From assembly GCF_036588685.1 (NCBI RefSeq), contig NC_086377.1, forward strand, positions 70,996,283 to 71,060,282: 64,000 bases of DNA, read 5' to 3'. A model generated the notes under the pieces. The model was not told the origin of the DNA. It searched no databases and saw nothing but the letters and a program-made list of their open reading frames with translations. Positions within the stretch are counted from its first letter, which is position 1. Each line of letters starts with the position of its first letter. This stretch comes from Mytilus trossulus (lineage: Eukaryota; Mollusca; Bivalvia; Mytilida; Mytilidae). The translations under genes and the position numbers were made by a program. Positions 52,801 through 63,194 of this stretch are shown here, in pieces.

Positions 52801-55800
52801 GATATTTTCACTGATGCTGGAGGCCAAAATATATCGTATAAGTTGATAAGTTATAAGTTATACATATACTCACCACAGCGTCCACATGTAGAATAACACT
52901 GGGATTTAATCACTGATTGCTCATCATAGCAGACAACATCCCTCGATTCATATTGACAATATTTTGTCGAACCATCCAAATCGGCACAAGGAAAGTGGTT
53001 ACCTATAAGATATCATTCATGAATAATAAAAGAAAGAAAACAATAACAAATTGATACAACCTTTTTAAAGTGTCACGTTTCGTACTAGTATGCAATATTA
53101 TTCACATTCCGGCAACAGATGATCGTATTTACTGTATCAAATTTTTCTTAACAACCAACCAAACCATGATGGAGTCCTTTAAACTTTAATTTCAAATGGA
53201 TAACTTTCTGTTCACCACTAGGAAACTTAAGCAAAAAAACATCTTTCAAGGAAATCAAGATAGGTAATGTGTGTTCTGAAATATTTGATTTACTTGGAGA
53301 TACCTACTTCGAATGCAGACGATGCTGAAATGTTCCTACATAAAAATGGAAAGTTCACAATTGATAAATTGAAATCAGCTTACTAGTATTTGTTTTAAAT
53401 TTGGGTTCTTATAGGACAATCGTTGTCAATTTCCTGATGTATCGGAAGAAATCAGACACACATAAATATTTGAAAATCATGATTAAGTGATATTTTTGTG
53501 ATAATTCATTCTGAGCAATATCTTCAAAAGTGAACATCAAAACGTTATCGAATTGGTTCAATTCGCCGTAAACATTGTAAATTCAACAAAGGACGTAACT
53601 TTTTTTCCATTTTGAAGTACGAACAATAAAATTTACTTACAATCCTAAATATTCAGAAACGGCTTGAAAAACTTAACTTACTGCAATATCCACATGTAAG
53701 ATGACATCCTATTCCGAGGGCAACTTCAGCATTCGAACATATGTTGACACTTTTTTGCAAATATGGACAATTTGGGTCAAGGTCTCGGCAGTGTGGGTGG
53801 GTTTTCACTGGTAAACTGGTTGTAGTTGTAGTAGGACTAGTGCTGTTGTTTGTTTTTGTTATACCACTCGAATTATTTGAAGAACCGTTTCCGCTGAAAT
53901 TAGGTATCCCAGTTATTGGCGTTATCCTGTTTGAGACAGTGGTTGTTCCGTCAGAAGTGGCTCCACTGGAAGTTGGCATATCTGTACTGTTCATGGATGA
54001 CTGCATTGTACCGGAAGCATTACAAGTAATTGGACATATCTTTGATATAAATTTATCGCTACAAACGATTTTTTGATTATATCGCGATAATAGATCTTTA
54101 CATGCAGTACTTTCATTTGGATGCGTTGTCTGTGATGTATGCATAGATTTTACAGTAGTAAATTTTTCGGAAGGCATGCTACTTGTTGAAGTTAAGACGT
54201 CACCACATCTTTTGCATGTTTGCGGACATACTTTCACTGCTGTCGTTTCGTCTGAACATATAGAAAACGTTTTACTTAACACCGGACATATTGGGTCGTC
54301 TATGCACACTTCTCGTTGATCAGTTGTAACTTCAACACCACAGCGTCCACAATAGTGACGACACAAATGATTCGCCACTATTTGTTCATTACAAATGTCA
54401 AATTTCATAGCATTTGACCAAACTGTACAATGCTCTGCATCTTGTGACTGACACGAACCTGTAGAGACATCAGGAACAGGAGTCGTAGGCGCTGAAATAA
54501 GAATCACGCAAATTATGCTAGCAAGCATAAAGGAATTAGTAATTTAAGCCAAAGAGACCAAACAGAAGTTTTTATATTCTTATCCATATTATAGTAGAAA
54601 CCAAAGACATTCGAAGACGTTTTTTTTATTAGATTTATTTCATTGTGTGTATAAAAAAAAAAAAAAATACTCAAGCAATTATGGGCACAAGCTATTCAGT
54701 CCCACCTTTAATATTTCGAATACTCAGAGTGCTTTTTCAACCATTTGTACTGAAGAGTCAGAATATTTGCATTTGTGTAACCTCAGTGACGCTCAGACAG
54801 ATCAAAATAGTTTTAAAGCCAAAGATGCACAAAACTGAAGAGCATTGAGGACCCAAAATTCCTAAAAGTTGCGCCAAATATACGGCTAAGGTAATCTATG
54901 CCTGGGATCTGAAAATCATTAATTAGTATTTCGATAAATTCATAATTTTGTAAACAGGAAATTTATAAAATGACCATTCTATTGATATTCATGTCAACTC
55001 CGAAGTGCTGGCTACTGGGGCTGGTGATACTTCGGTCGGGAAGAAACGTCCACCAGCAGTGGTATCGACCCAGTGGTGCAAATAGTTATCAAAAGTACCA
55101 GGATTATAATTTAATACGCCAGACGCGCGTTTCGTCTAAACAAGACTCATCTGTGACGCTCAGATCAAAATAGTTATAAAGCCAAATATGTACAGAGTTG
55201 ACGAGCATTGAGCATCTAAGAATGTCATGGAAAGGTAATTACATTGAGGCTTCAAGCTTTTCAACAAATATATTGTATAAATCAATTTGTAAAAATAAAA
55301 CGAGAACCTTGATATTAACCAAAAATCTGTTTTCATGTTTCATTATTTAGAAGAAAATAAGTTAAAAATATATAAATGGAAACATTTACAATTCATATTA
55401 CCAACAAAACAATTATTGTTTAAATGGAAACAGAAGAATGGCAGTTTAATAAATGTATGTAACGAATAAGAAGATTAGAACCACTTTTTTATTTCTTGTC
55501 GATTTTTAGAAATTATTTGGAAAAGTATTTATGAGAAAATGAAATAATCAAATTTAAATTTTAGAGTACCGTTAAAGCAATTAGTCTTTGGATATAAAAA
55601 AATTGACACAAATGATTTTGGTCTGAATTATTTCCTAACAATTTTAGGTTTTTCTATATACAAATCATATTATGTATCTTATAAGAAATTGACAAAAGTA
55701 AATGTTGATAAAATTTTTGTTCAAGAATACATTAAAAGATATAAAGAAAACAGAACAATGCAATTTAATCCTTTACTGAAGTCACTAAATTGAAGTTAAG

Positions 55801-58800
55801 ACGATTGAATAGAATAAAGCATAATGCATTAAAATGTTTTACAATCGGCTTTCAAGAAATTTAAACACATTATCATAATATATACATATATATACCAGCA
55901 GCTGATTACTAACCTGGGTAATCAGTGGAATATAACAGGGTGCATCAAGAAAAGCTTGGTTTCTTGGTGTAACAATGTAACAAGCATATTTGGTAAATAA
56001 ATATATATCGTTGTTAAAAAAAAAGAATGTCATTCGTTACCAGCAACACATTGAAACCTTGTATATTAAATATCATGCCAGAAGGCGTGTTAATTGTTTT
56101 AAATACACGGTCAATTGGTGTGTTTAATTATTAGTACACGGTAAGTAGAAATGTTTCGATCCTTTAAAAAACGATTTTGGTTCTCAAACTAATTTTCATT
56201 GTAAACATCAGAATTATATTTTTTGTCATTCGTTTTAAACAAAAGAATGTAAATAATTTAATTTTTTGTTGTAATGTTGTGCTAAAATTGTGATATCAAG
56301 GTCTACCTCAACGTCTAAATTCCCCCAATTAAGAAAGTGGAAAATTTATTTTCACAGTGCGCGAATGACCTTAAACGATTGGAAAGGAGTCATTACATTA
56401 CCTATTAGAGGACGTAAAAAATTCACAAACATATTGAACTTTAAGGTATATTCATAACGGAAAGTTTCTAATCAAATGGCAAAATCAAAGCTCAAACAGA
56501 TCAAACGAATGTACAACAAATGTCATATTCCTGACTTGGTACAGGCATTTTCTTATGTAGAAAACGGTAGATTAAACCTGGTAGCTAAACCTCGCACTTG
56601 TATGGCAGTCGTATAACATTCCATTTTATTGACAACGATGTGTGAACAAAATAAACAGACATGATAGGTAAAAATGACAAAAATAGGGGTACAGCAGTCA
56701 ACGTTGTGTTATTATCTTTACATACGACAGTACTTAGTCTGACATATTTGTGAAAGCTTCATACCTGGTTTGAATTGATCTATATTGCAATAATCAGTAT
56801 CGCAGCATTGTATGATGTCAATGGCCTGGCGACGGCGACGGCGTCCGACCGGCCTGAACTGGGCGATGTTTCTTGAATTCGGACACATCTGATAAAAAGT
56901 GAAAAACTTTAAACTATTTGTTCAACAATATTCTATCAAAGGAAAGTTTGACTTTATCTTTAAGTTTTTCTGTAGATTTAACATTAAAGGACCTTGTTTA
57001 GAGGGTAAGATACCAAATGCCTAAATACAAAAGAATTAAGAGAGAGACTTCAATGGTATAAACGCTAATATATTTTCGAATTGTTTTGTAGAAAGTAAAA
57101 AAACGCTGTAACATATAATTGAAGAGATAATCTTTTTTAAGTATGACAGACAAACCGAAATCCCAGGTCCATTCAAACTGACAAGATCATTCGTTAACAA
57201 TTTACCGAACAAGTGTAAAACAACTACAACATTACTGACTTGGTATGTTGTGTTATACCTGTTTTTATAGCTAGTTTAACCTCCTAATAGTTTATAGTTC
57301 CGTTATATTGACAAAAAATGGATAAGCAACCCAAACGGATCAGATCTGCCTAAAGAATTCATTAAAAAAAACAAATACACCCCAACCCCAAATACTTTTC
57401 CTCGTTTTATTAACTATGATGATGTATTTGATATTGTATGTATGCACACTCTGTATAGTGAAATATTGTACTCACTTCTCTGGGTACGCATCCTTTTTCG
57501 TATGTTGTATGTCCATAGATATCCATGTATCTGCGAGTTCCACAAAGTTGGGCGTTCTGAACAAAAATGGATAAATAAAATGGTGAAAAAGCAATATAAT
57601 TCCAATACTATAGATGTATTTATATAAACATATCAAAAGGTAATATACGAACATCAAGTAATACATAGTTATGTCAACCCTACTCATTCGGATAAGATAT
57701 TTCTGAATTATTTCTCTGATGGTGTAAAAAGCAGCTAGATAAATGATAAGAAAGTACGTATTCGAGGAGTTTTCTATCTGTTACCTAAATATGAAAGCAC
57801 CCAAGTCGACCAGTTAAGGGTTCAGAAATTTATACAATGCTCTAAAACCCAAATGAATAAATATCTCCACAGTACGAACAAAGATGGAGATATGCAAAAA
57901 GTAAAATAAAAACTCCGAACTCCAAGTAAAATTCAAGTCCCTAATCAAATGACAAATTCAAAACATTTATATACTCGTTCAATCTTCCCGTGGAAACATA
58001 CAAGCAAATTAACCCGCAAAGCCCTGATCTGAAATCTGGTGATATATTCAAATGCAATATAAAAGTAAAATAGCAAAAATAACGAACTCGAAGAAAATTT
58101 CAAAACGGAAAGTCTATTATCAATTGGAAAAATCAAATGATCAAGCCATCAAACGAATGGAAAATACCAAAGAAACAGTCAAACTCATAAATCGAAAATA
58201 AAGTGACAACACCATGGCTAAAACTTAGCAACACGAACCCCACCAAAAACTGATTATCATACTCTTGACTTGATACAGTCATTTTCTAACTAATATGTAA
58301 AAATGTATAAAAAATCATTACAACCACCCACGATCTTAAACCAGTCATTATATGTGTTACCTTTTCTAGTTCACATTGTGTGGCAGCATGACAAAGGTCT
58401 GGGTTCCTGGCTTTAAAACACGTGTAGCATAACAGTCCTGCAGCAAATGTAAGACATGTTTAAACTATTTACACCACTGGGTCGATGCCACTGCTGGTGG
58501 ACGTTTCGTCCCCGAGGGTATCACCAGCCCAGTAGTCAGCACTTCGGTGTTGACATGAATATCAATTATATGGTCATTTCTATAAATTTTTTGTTTACAA
58601 AACTTTTAATTTTTCGCAAAAACTAAGGATTTTCTTACGCCCAGGAGTAGATTACCTTAGCCGTATTTGGCACAACTTTTAGGAATTTTTGGGTCTTCAA
58701 TGCTCTTCAACTTTGTATTTGTTTGGCATTTTAACTGTTTTGATCTGAGCGTCACTGATGAGTCTTATGTAGACGAAACGCGCGTCTGGCGTATTAAATT

Positions 58801-59529
58801 ATAATCCTGGTACCTTTGATAACTTATTAAACAGAAACTCAAAGTACTAAATAAACTGATGTTAGTAATTCACAAAAGAAAGATAGTGAAATTGTACATT
58901 TTTTATGTTTTTTTTATGAACAATTTTGTCAGTTTTTTTATGACTGTGATTTCAAAATGCATCTAACTTTGACATTTTTTATAGGAATTTTCAGTTTCGT
59001 TGTATTTGTTTGTGTTCTGATACAGTACTATGCTTGATTGGAGAAAACTATTGATTTCAATCTGTTAAAGGTTAGGGTCACGGTTTGCTACAACCGAATA
59101 AAATTTTGTATATTTTTCTGTAAAAGTAAAGAATTTCGTTGGTTCCTTAAAAATAAACATGGAATCTCATTGGTTGACGTTTCAAAGCAATGACTTTCAT
59201 AAGCTGTCATATAAAAGCAAAAGCAACACGTTGATTTAATATTTTCAATATATATGAGCCTCCTCATGGTGTTTTTGATTATGAGATTACTTGCATTTTT
59301 ATAGTGATTATTCGATTATCAGACAAAATATTTCATGATTATTTGATAATCTTGGACTGTTTTTTCTTTTTTTAATGATGATGTGTTTATATTGGCCAAA
59401 TCATTGTGATTACTTTGACACCCCCATAAGGGGCATCATATTATGATGTTTAAATAACAATCTGAATCAATTTACCTCTTTCTTCTGATGGAGCAATCCA
59501 GGCAAATAAGATTGTTGCTATAACCAGAC
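45657..59529 (-). CDS. Secreted mosaic protein: LU + 7 ShKT-like + Thr-rich stalk + IgGFc-binding domain (5' incomplete)
   Basis: Ten exons, read right to left: 59529-59476, 58437-58361, 57556-57476, 56888-56765, 54491-53682, 53002-52874, 52354-52172, 51236-51006, 48225-47716 and 46879-45657. All junctions are GT-AG and every phase matches, giving 1,140 codons after the missing first exon. Order: hydrophobic leader; Ly6/uPAR domain with ten cysteines ending CCDTDYCN; seven ShKT-like six-cysteine modules (the third degenerate); an exon of Thr/Ser/Glu repeats; and a C-terminal domain resembling the IgGFc-binding N-terminal domain of FCGBP-like proteins. A secreted, possibly mucus- or surface-associated protein is inferred. 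That LU and ShKT exons belong to one transcript rests only on phase and order; two genes remain possible. ShKT modules occur in many non-toxic secreted proteins, so no toxin activity is implied. Confidence 0.7.
46925..47225 (+). repeat. Dispersed repeat, family V
   Basis: TTTTTGACATTTTTACCTAT, TTGTTTTGTTCACACATCGT, AAAATGCATGTCAGGAACAT and TTATCCATTCGTTTGATGTG. Other copies: 63690-63995, 56510-56760 (inverted) and 42775. Inside the last intron of the mosaic gene. Confidence 0.6.
47716..48225 (-). CDS. Mosaic gene: Thr/Ser/Glu-rich stalk exon
   Basis: Acceptor GTTTTTCATAG|ATCTTC; donor ACAAAAA|GTAAGA; 170 codons, phase 1 to 1. Degenerate 18-bp repeats encode EVSTTE-type hexapeptides, flanked by TTTEQTTE-like runs, typical of an O-glycosylated mucin-like spacer. 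The antisense open frame at 47733-48272 is a shadow of this repeat. Confidence 0.85.
48339..49996 (+). mobile_element. Hairpin-ended modular repeat, copy D (intronic)
   Basis: Full-length member: TAAACTAG and AGGCTC-TAAA-GAGCCT at 48339, three units starting near 48408, 48900 and 49402, an expanded GACGAC/GGACGACGACG tract, and hairpin AGCTCACTTGGCCC-TTC-GGGCCAGGTGAGCT ending 49992. It lies in the intron between the last ShKT exon and the stalk exon, antisense to the gene. Confidence 0.88.
50090..50200 (+). repeat. Dispersed repeat, family U (3' part)
   Basis: GAGCGTCACCGATGAGTCTT, GTAGACGAAACGCGTGTCTG and AATTACAATCCTGG. The longest family member is at 58470. Confidence 0.65.
50735..50940 (+). 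repeat. Dispersed repeat, family U
   Basis: AACTAAGGATTTTCATATCC, TAGATTACCTTAGCCATATT, ATCTGAGCGTCACTGATGAG, GACGAAACGTGCGTCTGGCG and AATTATAATCCTGGTACCTT, 66 bp from the last ShKT exon. Confidence 0.75.
51006..51236 (-). CDS. Mosaic gene: ShKT-like domain 7 exon
   Basis: Acceptor TCTTTTAACTAG|ATCTGG; donor CGCTGTG|GTAAGA; 77 codons, phase 1 to 1. A Thr/Pro-containing linker precedes six cysteines (SCLDHE...HYC...IVC...YGCFSTCSRCG), the ShKT pattern ending CxxTCxxC. Confidence 0.88.
51300..51790. repeat. Repeat cluster: CCATAGAGGGT inverted pair and nested family T
   Basis: CCATAGAGGGT (51331) and ACCCTCTATGG (about 51376) are inverted. GATCCGTAGGGGGTCAGTAGTTGAC and ATCTGATAGGGGGTCACCACGTGAC look related. 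A family-T copy (TTAGCCATGGCGTTGTCAGT) sits between them at 51527-51650. Possibly an older MITE interrupted by family T. Confidence 0.45.
52172..52354 (-). CDS. Mosaic gene: ShKT-like domain 6 exon
   Basis: Acceptor TTTTCAG|ATCTATTT; donor CGGTGTG|GTGAGA; 61 codons, phase 1 to 1. Linker with QTTTPPD, then ACKDND...HYC...VDC...SGCYSTCHRCG with all six cysteines. Confidence 0.88.
52874..53002 (-). CDS. Mosaic gene: ShKT-like domain 5 exon
   Basis: Acceptor TATCTTATAG|GTAACC; donor CGCTGTG|GTGAGT; 43 codons, phase 1 to 1. PCADLD...KYC...VVC...SQCYSTCGRCG, a complete ShKT-like module. Confidence 0.88.
53003..53681. other. Intron of the mosaic gene, no repeat recognised
   Basis: AT-rich, without the dispersed families seen in the other introns and without coding signal. 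Confidence 0.4.
53682..54491 (-). CDS. Mosaic gene: large exon with ShKT-like domains 1-4
   Basis: Acceptor TTATTTCAG|CGCCTACG; donor ATTGCA|GTAAGT; 270 codons, phase 1 to 1. Modules begin SCQSQDAEHC, VCIDDPIC, ACKDLLSRYN and HCRDLDPNC. Modules 1, 2 and 4 have six cysteines; module 3 has only four. A Ser/Thr/Asn-rich linker of about 60 residues separates modules 3 and 4. The ATG-initiated version of this frame begins in the intron and is not the true start. Confidence 0.88.
54700..55235 (-). repeat. Two tandem inverted copies of family U
   Basis: First: CCTCAGTGACGCTCAGACAG, AGAGCATTGAGGACCCAAAA, CGGCTAAGGTAATCTATGCC, GGTATCGACCCAGTGGTGCA. Second: CGCCAGACGCGCGTTTCGTC and CATCTGTGACGCTCAGATCA. 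The short open frames at 54645-55173 are repeat-derived. Confidence 0.7.
55370..55793 (+). pseudogene. Decayed LINE fragment (C-terminal coding end)
   Basis: The frame ending at 55793 reads TNDFGLNYFLTILGFSIYKS and YYVSYKKLTKVNVDKIFVQE, the terminal part of a mollusc-type LINE ORF. The preceding stretch (YKWKHLQFILPTKQLLFKWK) is interrupted by stops and frameshifts. Very AT-rich; not functional. Confidence 0.65.
55794..56764. repeat. Intron of the mosaic gene with inverted family T/V pieces
   Basis: AATCAAATGGCAAAATCAAA (about 56471) is the edge of an inverted family-T-type copy. TCCTGACTTGGTACAGGCAT through TAAAAATGACAAAAATAGGG (56528-56690) is inverted family V. No exon recognised. Confidence 0.5.
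56765..56888 (-). CDS. Mosaic gene: LU-domain exon 3 (CCDTDYCN)
   Basis: Acceptor CTTTTTATCAG|ATGTGTCC; donor AAACCAG|GTATGA, phase 0 to 1. Encodes MCPNSRNIAQFRPVGRRRRR then DIIQCCDTDYCN, the diagnostic end of Ly6/uPAR folds. The RRRRR run lies in a loop and is unusual; it might be a furin-type basic site. Confidence 0.82.
57476..57556 (-). CDS. Mosaic gene: LU-domain exon 2
   Basis: Acceptor TTTTTGTTCAG|AACGCC; donor AGAGAA|GTGAGT; 27 codons in phase 0. AQLCGTRRYMDIYGHTTYEK followed by GCVPRE supplies the fifth and sixth cysteines of the LU fold. Confidence 0.82.
58085..58250 (-). repeat. Dispersed repeat, family T, inverted
   Basis: AAACAGTCAAACTCATAAAT, GTGACAACACCATGGCTAAA and ACTTAGCAACACGAACCCC. 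Confidence 0.6.
58361..58437 (-). CDS. Mosaic gene: LU-domain exon 1
   Basis: Acceptor ATTTGCTGCAG|GACTG; donor GAAAAG|GTAACA, phase 1 to 0. GLLCYTCFKARNPDLCHAAT then QCELEK: the LxCxxC opening and next two cysteines of a Ly6/uPAR domain. Confidence 0.85.
58470..58836 (+). repeat. Dispersed repeat, family U, longest copy
   Basis: CACTGGGTCGATGCCACTGC, GGTATCACCAGCCCAGTAGT, AACTAAGGATTTTCTTACGC, GAGCGTCACTGATGAGTCTT, GACGAAACGCGCGTCTGGCG and TTATAATCCTGGTACCTTTG in order, about 365 bp. It starts 33 bp from LU exon 1, in the intron before it. Confidence 0.78.
59255..59450. mobile_element. AT-rich repeat with ATGAGCCTCCTCATG end
   Basis: Shares ATGAGnCTCCTCATG and the inverted GGGGGTGTCnAAGTAATCAC words with the element at 19210; AATCATGAAA/TGATTATTTGAT words between. 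Confidence 0.55.
59476..59529 (-). CDS. Mosaic gene: leader exon (hydrophobic)
   Basis: Acceptor CCTTTTTGCAG|GTCTGG; donor GAAAGAG|GTAAAT; 54 nt, phase 1 to 1. Encodes LVIATILFAWIAPSEER, a plausible signal-peptide core and cleavage region directly before the LU domain. The exon with the start codon must lie further right and was not identified. Confidence 0.65.
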
Positions 59530-60995
59530 CTGCAAAAAGGTACAGATAGTATAACAACACCATTGAAAGTACATGCGTGGGATTCCATGAGTAAATCTCA
59601 AGCTTTGGTGATGGCATTTATTACCATTTGTAACACAGCAGTTTTAATTATTAAAGAAGTTTCAGTTGAAATAACTAATGAATAGTTATTGGGTAACCGG
59701 GGTAATCTAGTTCTTATTTGACAAATGATAAACCGGATTTTGTTTTAATATTGTTTTTAAAAAGGAGCTTAATAGTTTATTCATTTTGTATTTGTGGGCT
59801 TTAAAGAATTCATTTATAACTCTTGATGAGCAAGACAACATGCTCTTGAAACTTTCCACTAAAATACGTATCAACAGGCCTCGGCGCGCACGTCAGTATT
59901 GCAAGTAAAAAAATATCATTTTTTTCTAATTTGCCATATTTTAGCGACAGCCAAAATTTCCAACCAAATATAGCCCCCCCCCCCCCCTATAAAAAAACAA
60001 CGAAGAAAACATGGAATAGAATAGTACAAAATGAATGTGAACATGCAGTCACACATATTACATGTTACTCTTTGGGAGTAATATCGGGTATACTAATAAA
60101 GGCCCGCTTAGTCTCGCCTCCACAAAGAACACAAAATATACTAGAGGGATAAACTAACAAAAAAAAATACACTGGTAGCGCCCATTGCTGGATGAATCCC
60201 TATAGTTAAATATCTCTTTGGTCTCTTAATATTTTATTTGATCAATTATATTAGAATTCATTTAATTCATGAATCTGTTTATCTAATTTTTTTTTATAAA
60301 ATTCTCCTTTTCAAATCTATATCAACTTTTTTTCTGGCTTTATGTAAAATTGTATATGCTTTCTTTCAACTATCTTTATTCCAAACTGTTTTTTGAAAAT
60401 TTGATAGTTTAGACTTCACTAATTTTAATTATACTACCTTTAGCCGTCATTATATCCTGATTCCGGTTTTAATCTATCGCTATAATATGGATATATAATT
60501 GCTATGACTAAAACGCCTCTTATCTATGTATTTGTATAGGTATAGTTGTTGTTAGAAACTGTAATATTTTAATATTTAATTTAAAGAATATTTCATATTA
60601 ATAAACTGGGTTGTTAATATCTTGTAGACGTAAAATCAATTGATTTAAGATTTAACACTTGTAATAATGATCAGTTCGAGAAACAACTTAAGAAAACGAC
60701 TATTTAACTTTAAAAGGGATGTGATTTTTTTAAAAATATTGTGGTCAAGCAGATGCGACAAAAACAATTCTGAATCCAGAACTTCCCCATAATTTGCTGT
60801 GTTAATTTGTGAAAAAATAATGATTTGATTGATAGCGCCGATTTTTTTTGATTTTTTTTATTCTGACTCAGAAAAAAACATACCTCATCCCTTTTTTTGA
60901 ATGGTTGCTCTTAACATCAATTTGATAACATTCAAATTATTTGAGCTGTGGTGAATAGCAATCGTACCAAATAAACCCATCATAGATACCAAGAC
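59530..60995. other. AT-rich sequence upstream of the leader exon
   Basis: Contains a poly(C) run at 59974-59987 and no recognisable gene. A donor-like GAG|GTATGT on the minus strand at about 60883 does not give a usable in-phase start, so the first exon remains open. Confidence 0.35.
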
Positions 60996-60997
60996 TA

Positions 60998-61150
60998 AAT
61001 TGTGTATATACGCCAGACGCGCGTTTCGTCTACAGAAGACTCATCAGTGACGCTCGAATCCAAAAAAAGTTAAAAAGGCTAAATAATGTACGAAGTTGAA
61101 GAGCACTGAGGACCAAAATTCCTAAAAGTTTTGCCAAATTTTCATTTCTT
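60998..61150 (-). repeat. Dispersed repeat, family U, inverted
   Basis: CGCCAGACGCGCGTTTCGTC, CATCAGTGACGCTCGAATCC, AGAGCACTGAGGACCAAAAT. Confidence 0.7.
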
Positions 61151-61319
61151 TTTATATAAGATGAAAAAACTCATTCCGTGATACAATTATTTGTATTAAC
61201 GTGAAATAGAAAGAGAAAACAACATTATTCCCTTTTGTTAAAGATATACAAAAGTATTAAGATTTCAAAAAAGTGAGCACATCATTTTTAAATGTTCAAG
61301 TTGTAACTCAATTCCGGAA

Positions 61320-61745
61320 AACTTGAAGAGAGGGGCGAAAGATACCAGAGGGCATTCAAACTCAGAAATGGTTAATAAATAAAGGCAACAGTAGTATACC
61401 GCTGTTCAAACTCATAAATCCATGGACAAAAAACAAAATCGGGGTAACAAACCAAAACCGAGGGAAACGCATTAAATATAAGAGGAGAACAATGACACAA
61501 CACCGACACGCAACACACACAGAAACGGACCAAGCATCAGACAAAACACCACGAGAATAACAAATATAACATGAAAACCAAATACATGAATTTGGGATAG
61601 ACAAGTACCGTGCCACGTCTTATCTCAATTAACTGACAAAATGGCATGGTAAAATAAGAAAAACAGACAAATTATAGTACATTAAACACAACGTAGAAAA
61701 ATACAGACTAAGAAGCACGAATGCCAAAAAAAACTGTCACAAAAG
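61320..61745 (-). repeat. Dispersed repeat, family T, inverted, interrupted
   Basis: AGAGAGGGGCGAAAGATACC and GAGGGCATTCAAACTCAGAA at the start; CACAACGTAGAAAAATACAG and AAGCACGAATGCC at the end. Intervening sequence (TCATAAATCCATGGACAAAA to CAACACACACAG) may be another insertion. Confidence 0.5.
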
Positions 61746-63190
61746 ACATGCACAAAGCACACCTGTTACAAATGTAATAATTAAAAAGCAGTTTTTGGTG
61801 TGCATTGTTTTTTGTTTTTATATATTGCGTTGTTGAAATGTTGAAACGATATAATAGAGATTGGAAGCGAGGAATGCTTCTAACTTTCATTTCAATAATT
61901 TGTTCACTGGTTCATCCTAATGTTATATAATTTATAGATGCATTACTCTCGTTCCCAAAACTGTGTCTATATTTTCACCTATTTAATAACAGTGTCATAG
62001 GGTCACACGAAGTATTCGTTTAAATTGGTAAAAACGAAATATTCAGTCAATTTAAAGTCACTAAATCATTTTTAAGTGTACACTTGAAAATGGTCTATAC
62101 TTAGTAATGCAATAATGTATCTTCAAGTTGCATGTTTATTAAAATTTATGATCACCTATGAAACCTTTAAAAGAAAACTGTAAATGGTGATATACTCTTT
62201 ATTTATACGAGTTATTGCTATGTAATGAGTGAAATATAATCTCTTTTTAGTTTAGCTATTGCATTAATCTGTATTTATTTGATACAAAATATCGAAAAAA
62301 GGAGGTGAAAATGCTACAAAAATCAACGTAGAATTTCAATCCACTAGAGTGATACATTTCCTGAAACCATACATATTTGTATATAAAGAGATTCAAACAA
62401 AGTCATATGAATTTCAGCTCTTTTTTTCCATAAAATTCAATTGAAAAGTTAGAGGGTCAAACCTTGGTTTTAAAACACTACAATAATTTCTGGACCTATG
62501 GGCGGACATACGGAAATACTGACTGTCAAAAAACAGAGAGAAAAAAATTTTGGTGGTCATATAAACACTCTTAGAAGGCTATATTATTCTCCAACGAACT
62601 AAAAATCAACTTTATTGTACAAAAAATTTCATATTAAATGAATGCGAAACTAAACTTCAAACTGTGTATTGCTACCTTTCTTAAAGGATCGATAAGTTTA
62701 CCCGGATCGTATCAAAACTACCGGGATCGGCAAACAACATCACCGTACAAGTACGGGATGTGTTGTCCACATATCCCATAAAATAAGCTTTTCTACAGAT
62801 TCAATCGAATGAATATGAATCGATTAAGAAATTACAAATCTCGGTATCAAAGAAAAAACTGGGTGAATAGCAAAATCGTAAAAAGTAATTTTTATTTCTG
62901 CGGTCTTCTTTAACAACGAATATACTATTATACTGATTGTCTTTTTTTCAAAAACAAATTCATCGAAAGGTACCAAGACCTTGTTGATAAATAGTTCGTA
63001 TCAACTTCACAAATAATACCCGATGATCTTGAATAAAATTGAGAATGGAAATGAAGTATACATTATAGTTACTGAATTTGTTTATCTTCTTAATAACGTG
63101 TTATGTTATTTTTTTTATTAGTGTTTATGAATTTCATGAATATAATGTTTACCGTTTAGTCTGTTTTGCCGATATCCATTTGACGCGACT
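61746..63190. other. Unassigned AT-rich sequence
   Basis: No gene found on either strand. The 5' words of family W (AAAATTGAGAATGGAAATG) occur alone at 63035. CCCGGATCGT/ACCGGGATCGG words near 62700-62730 form a weak inverted pair. Confidence 0.3.
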
Positions 63191-63194
63191 CTGT

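Noticed and set aside
53741-54076. 111-codon plus-strand frame
   Set aside because: Antisense shadow of the large ShKT exon, whose minus-strand frame has clear cysteine modules and splice sites.
60873-60900. First exon of the mosaic gene at a GAG|GTATGT donor
   Set aside because: The upstream ATG frames either hit a stop or leave phase 2, while the leader exon needs phase 1.
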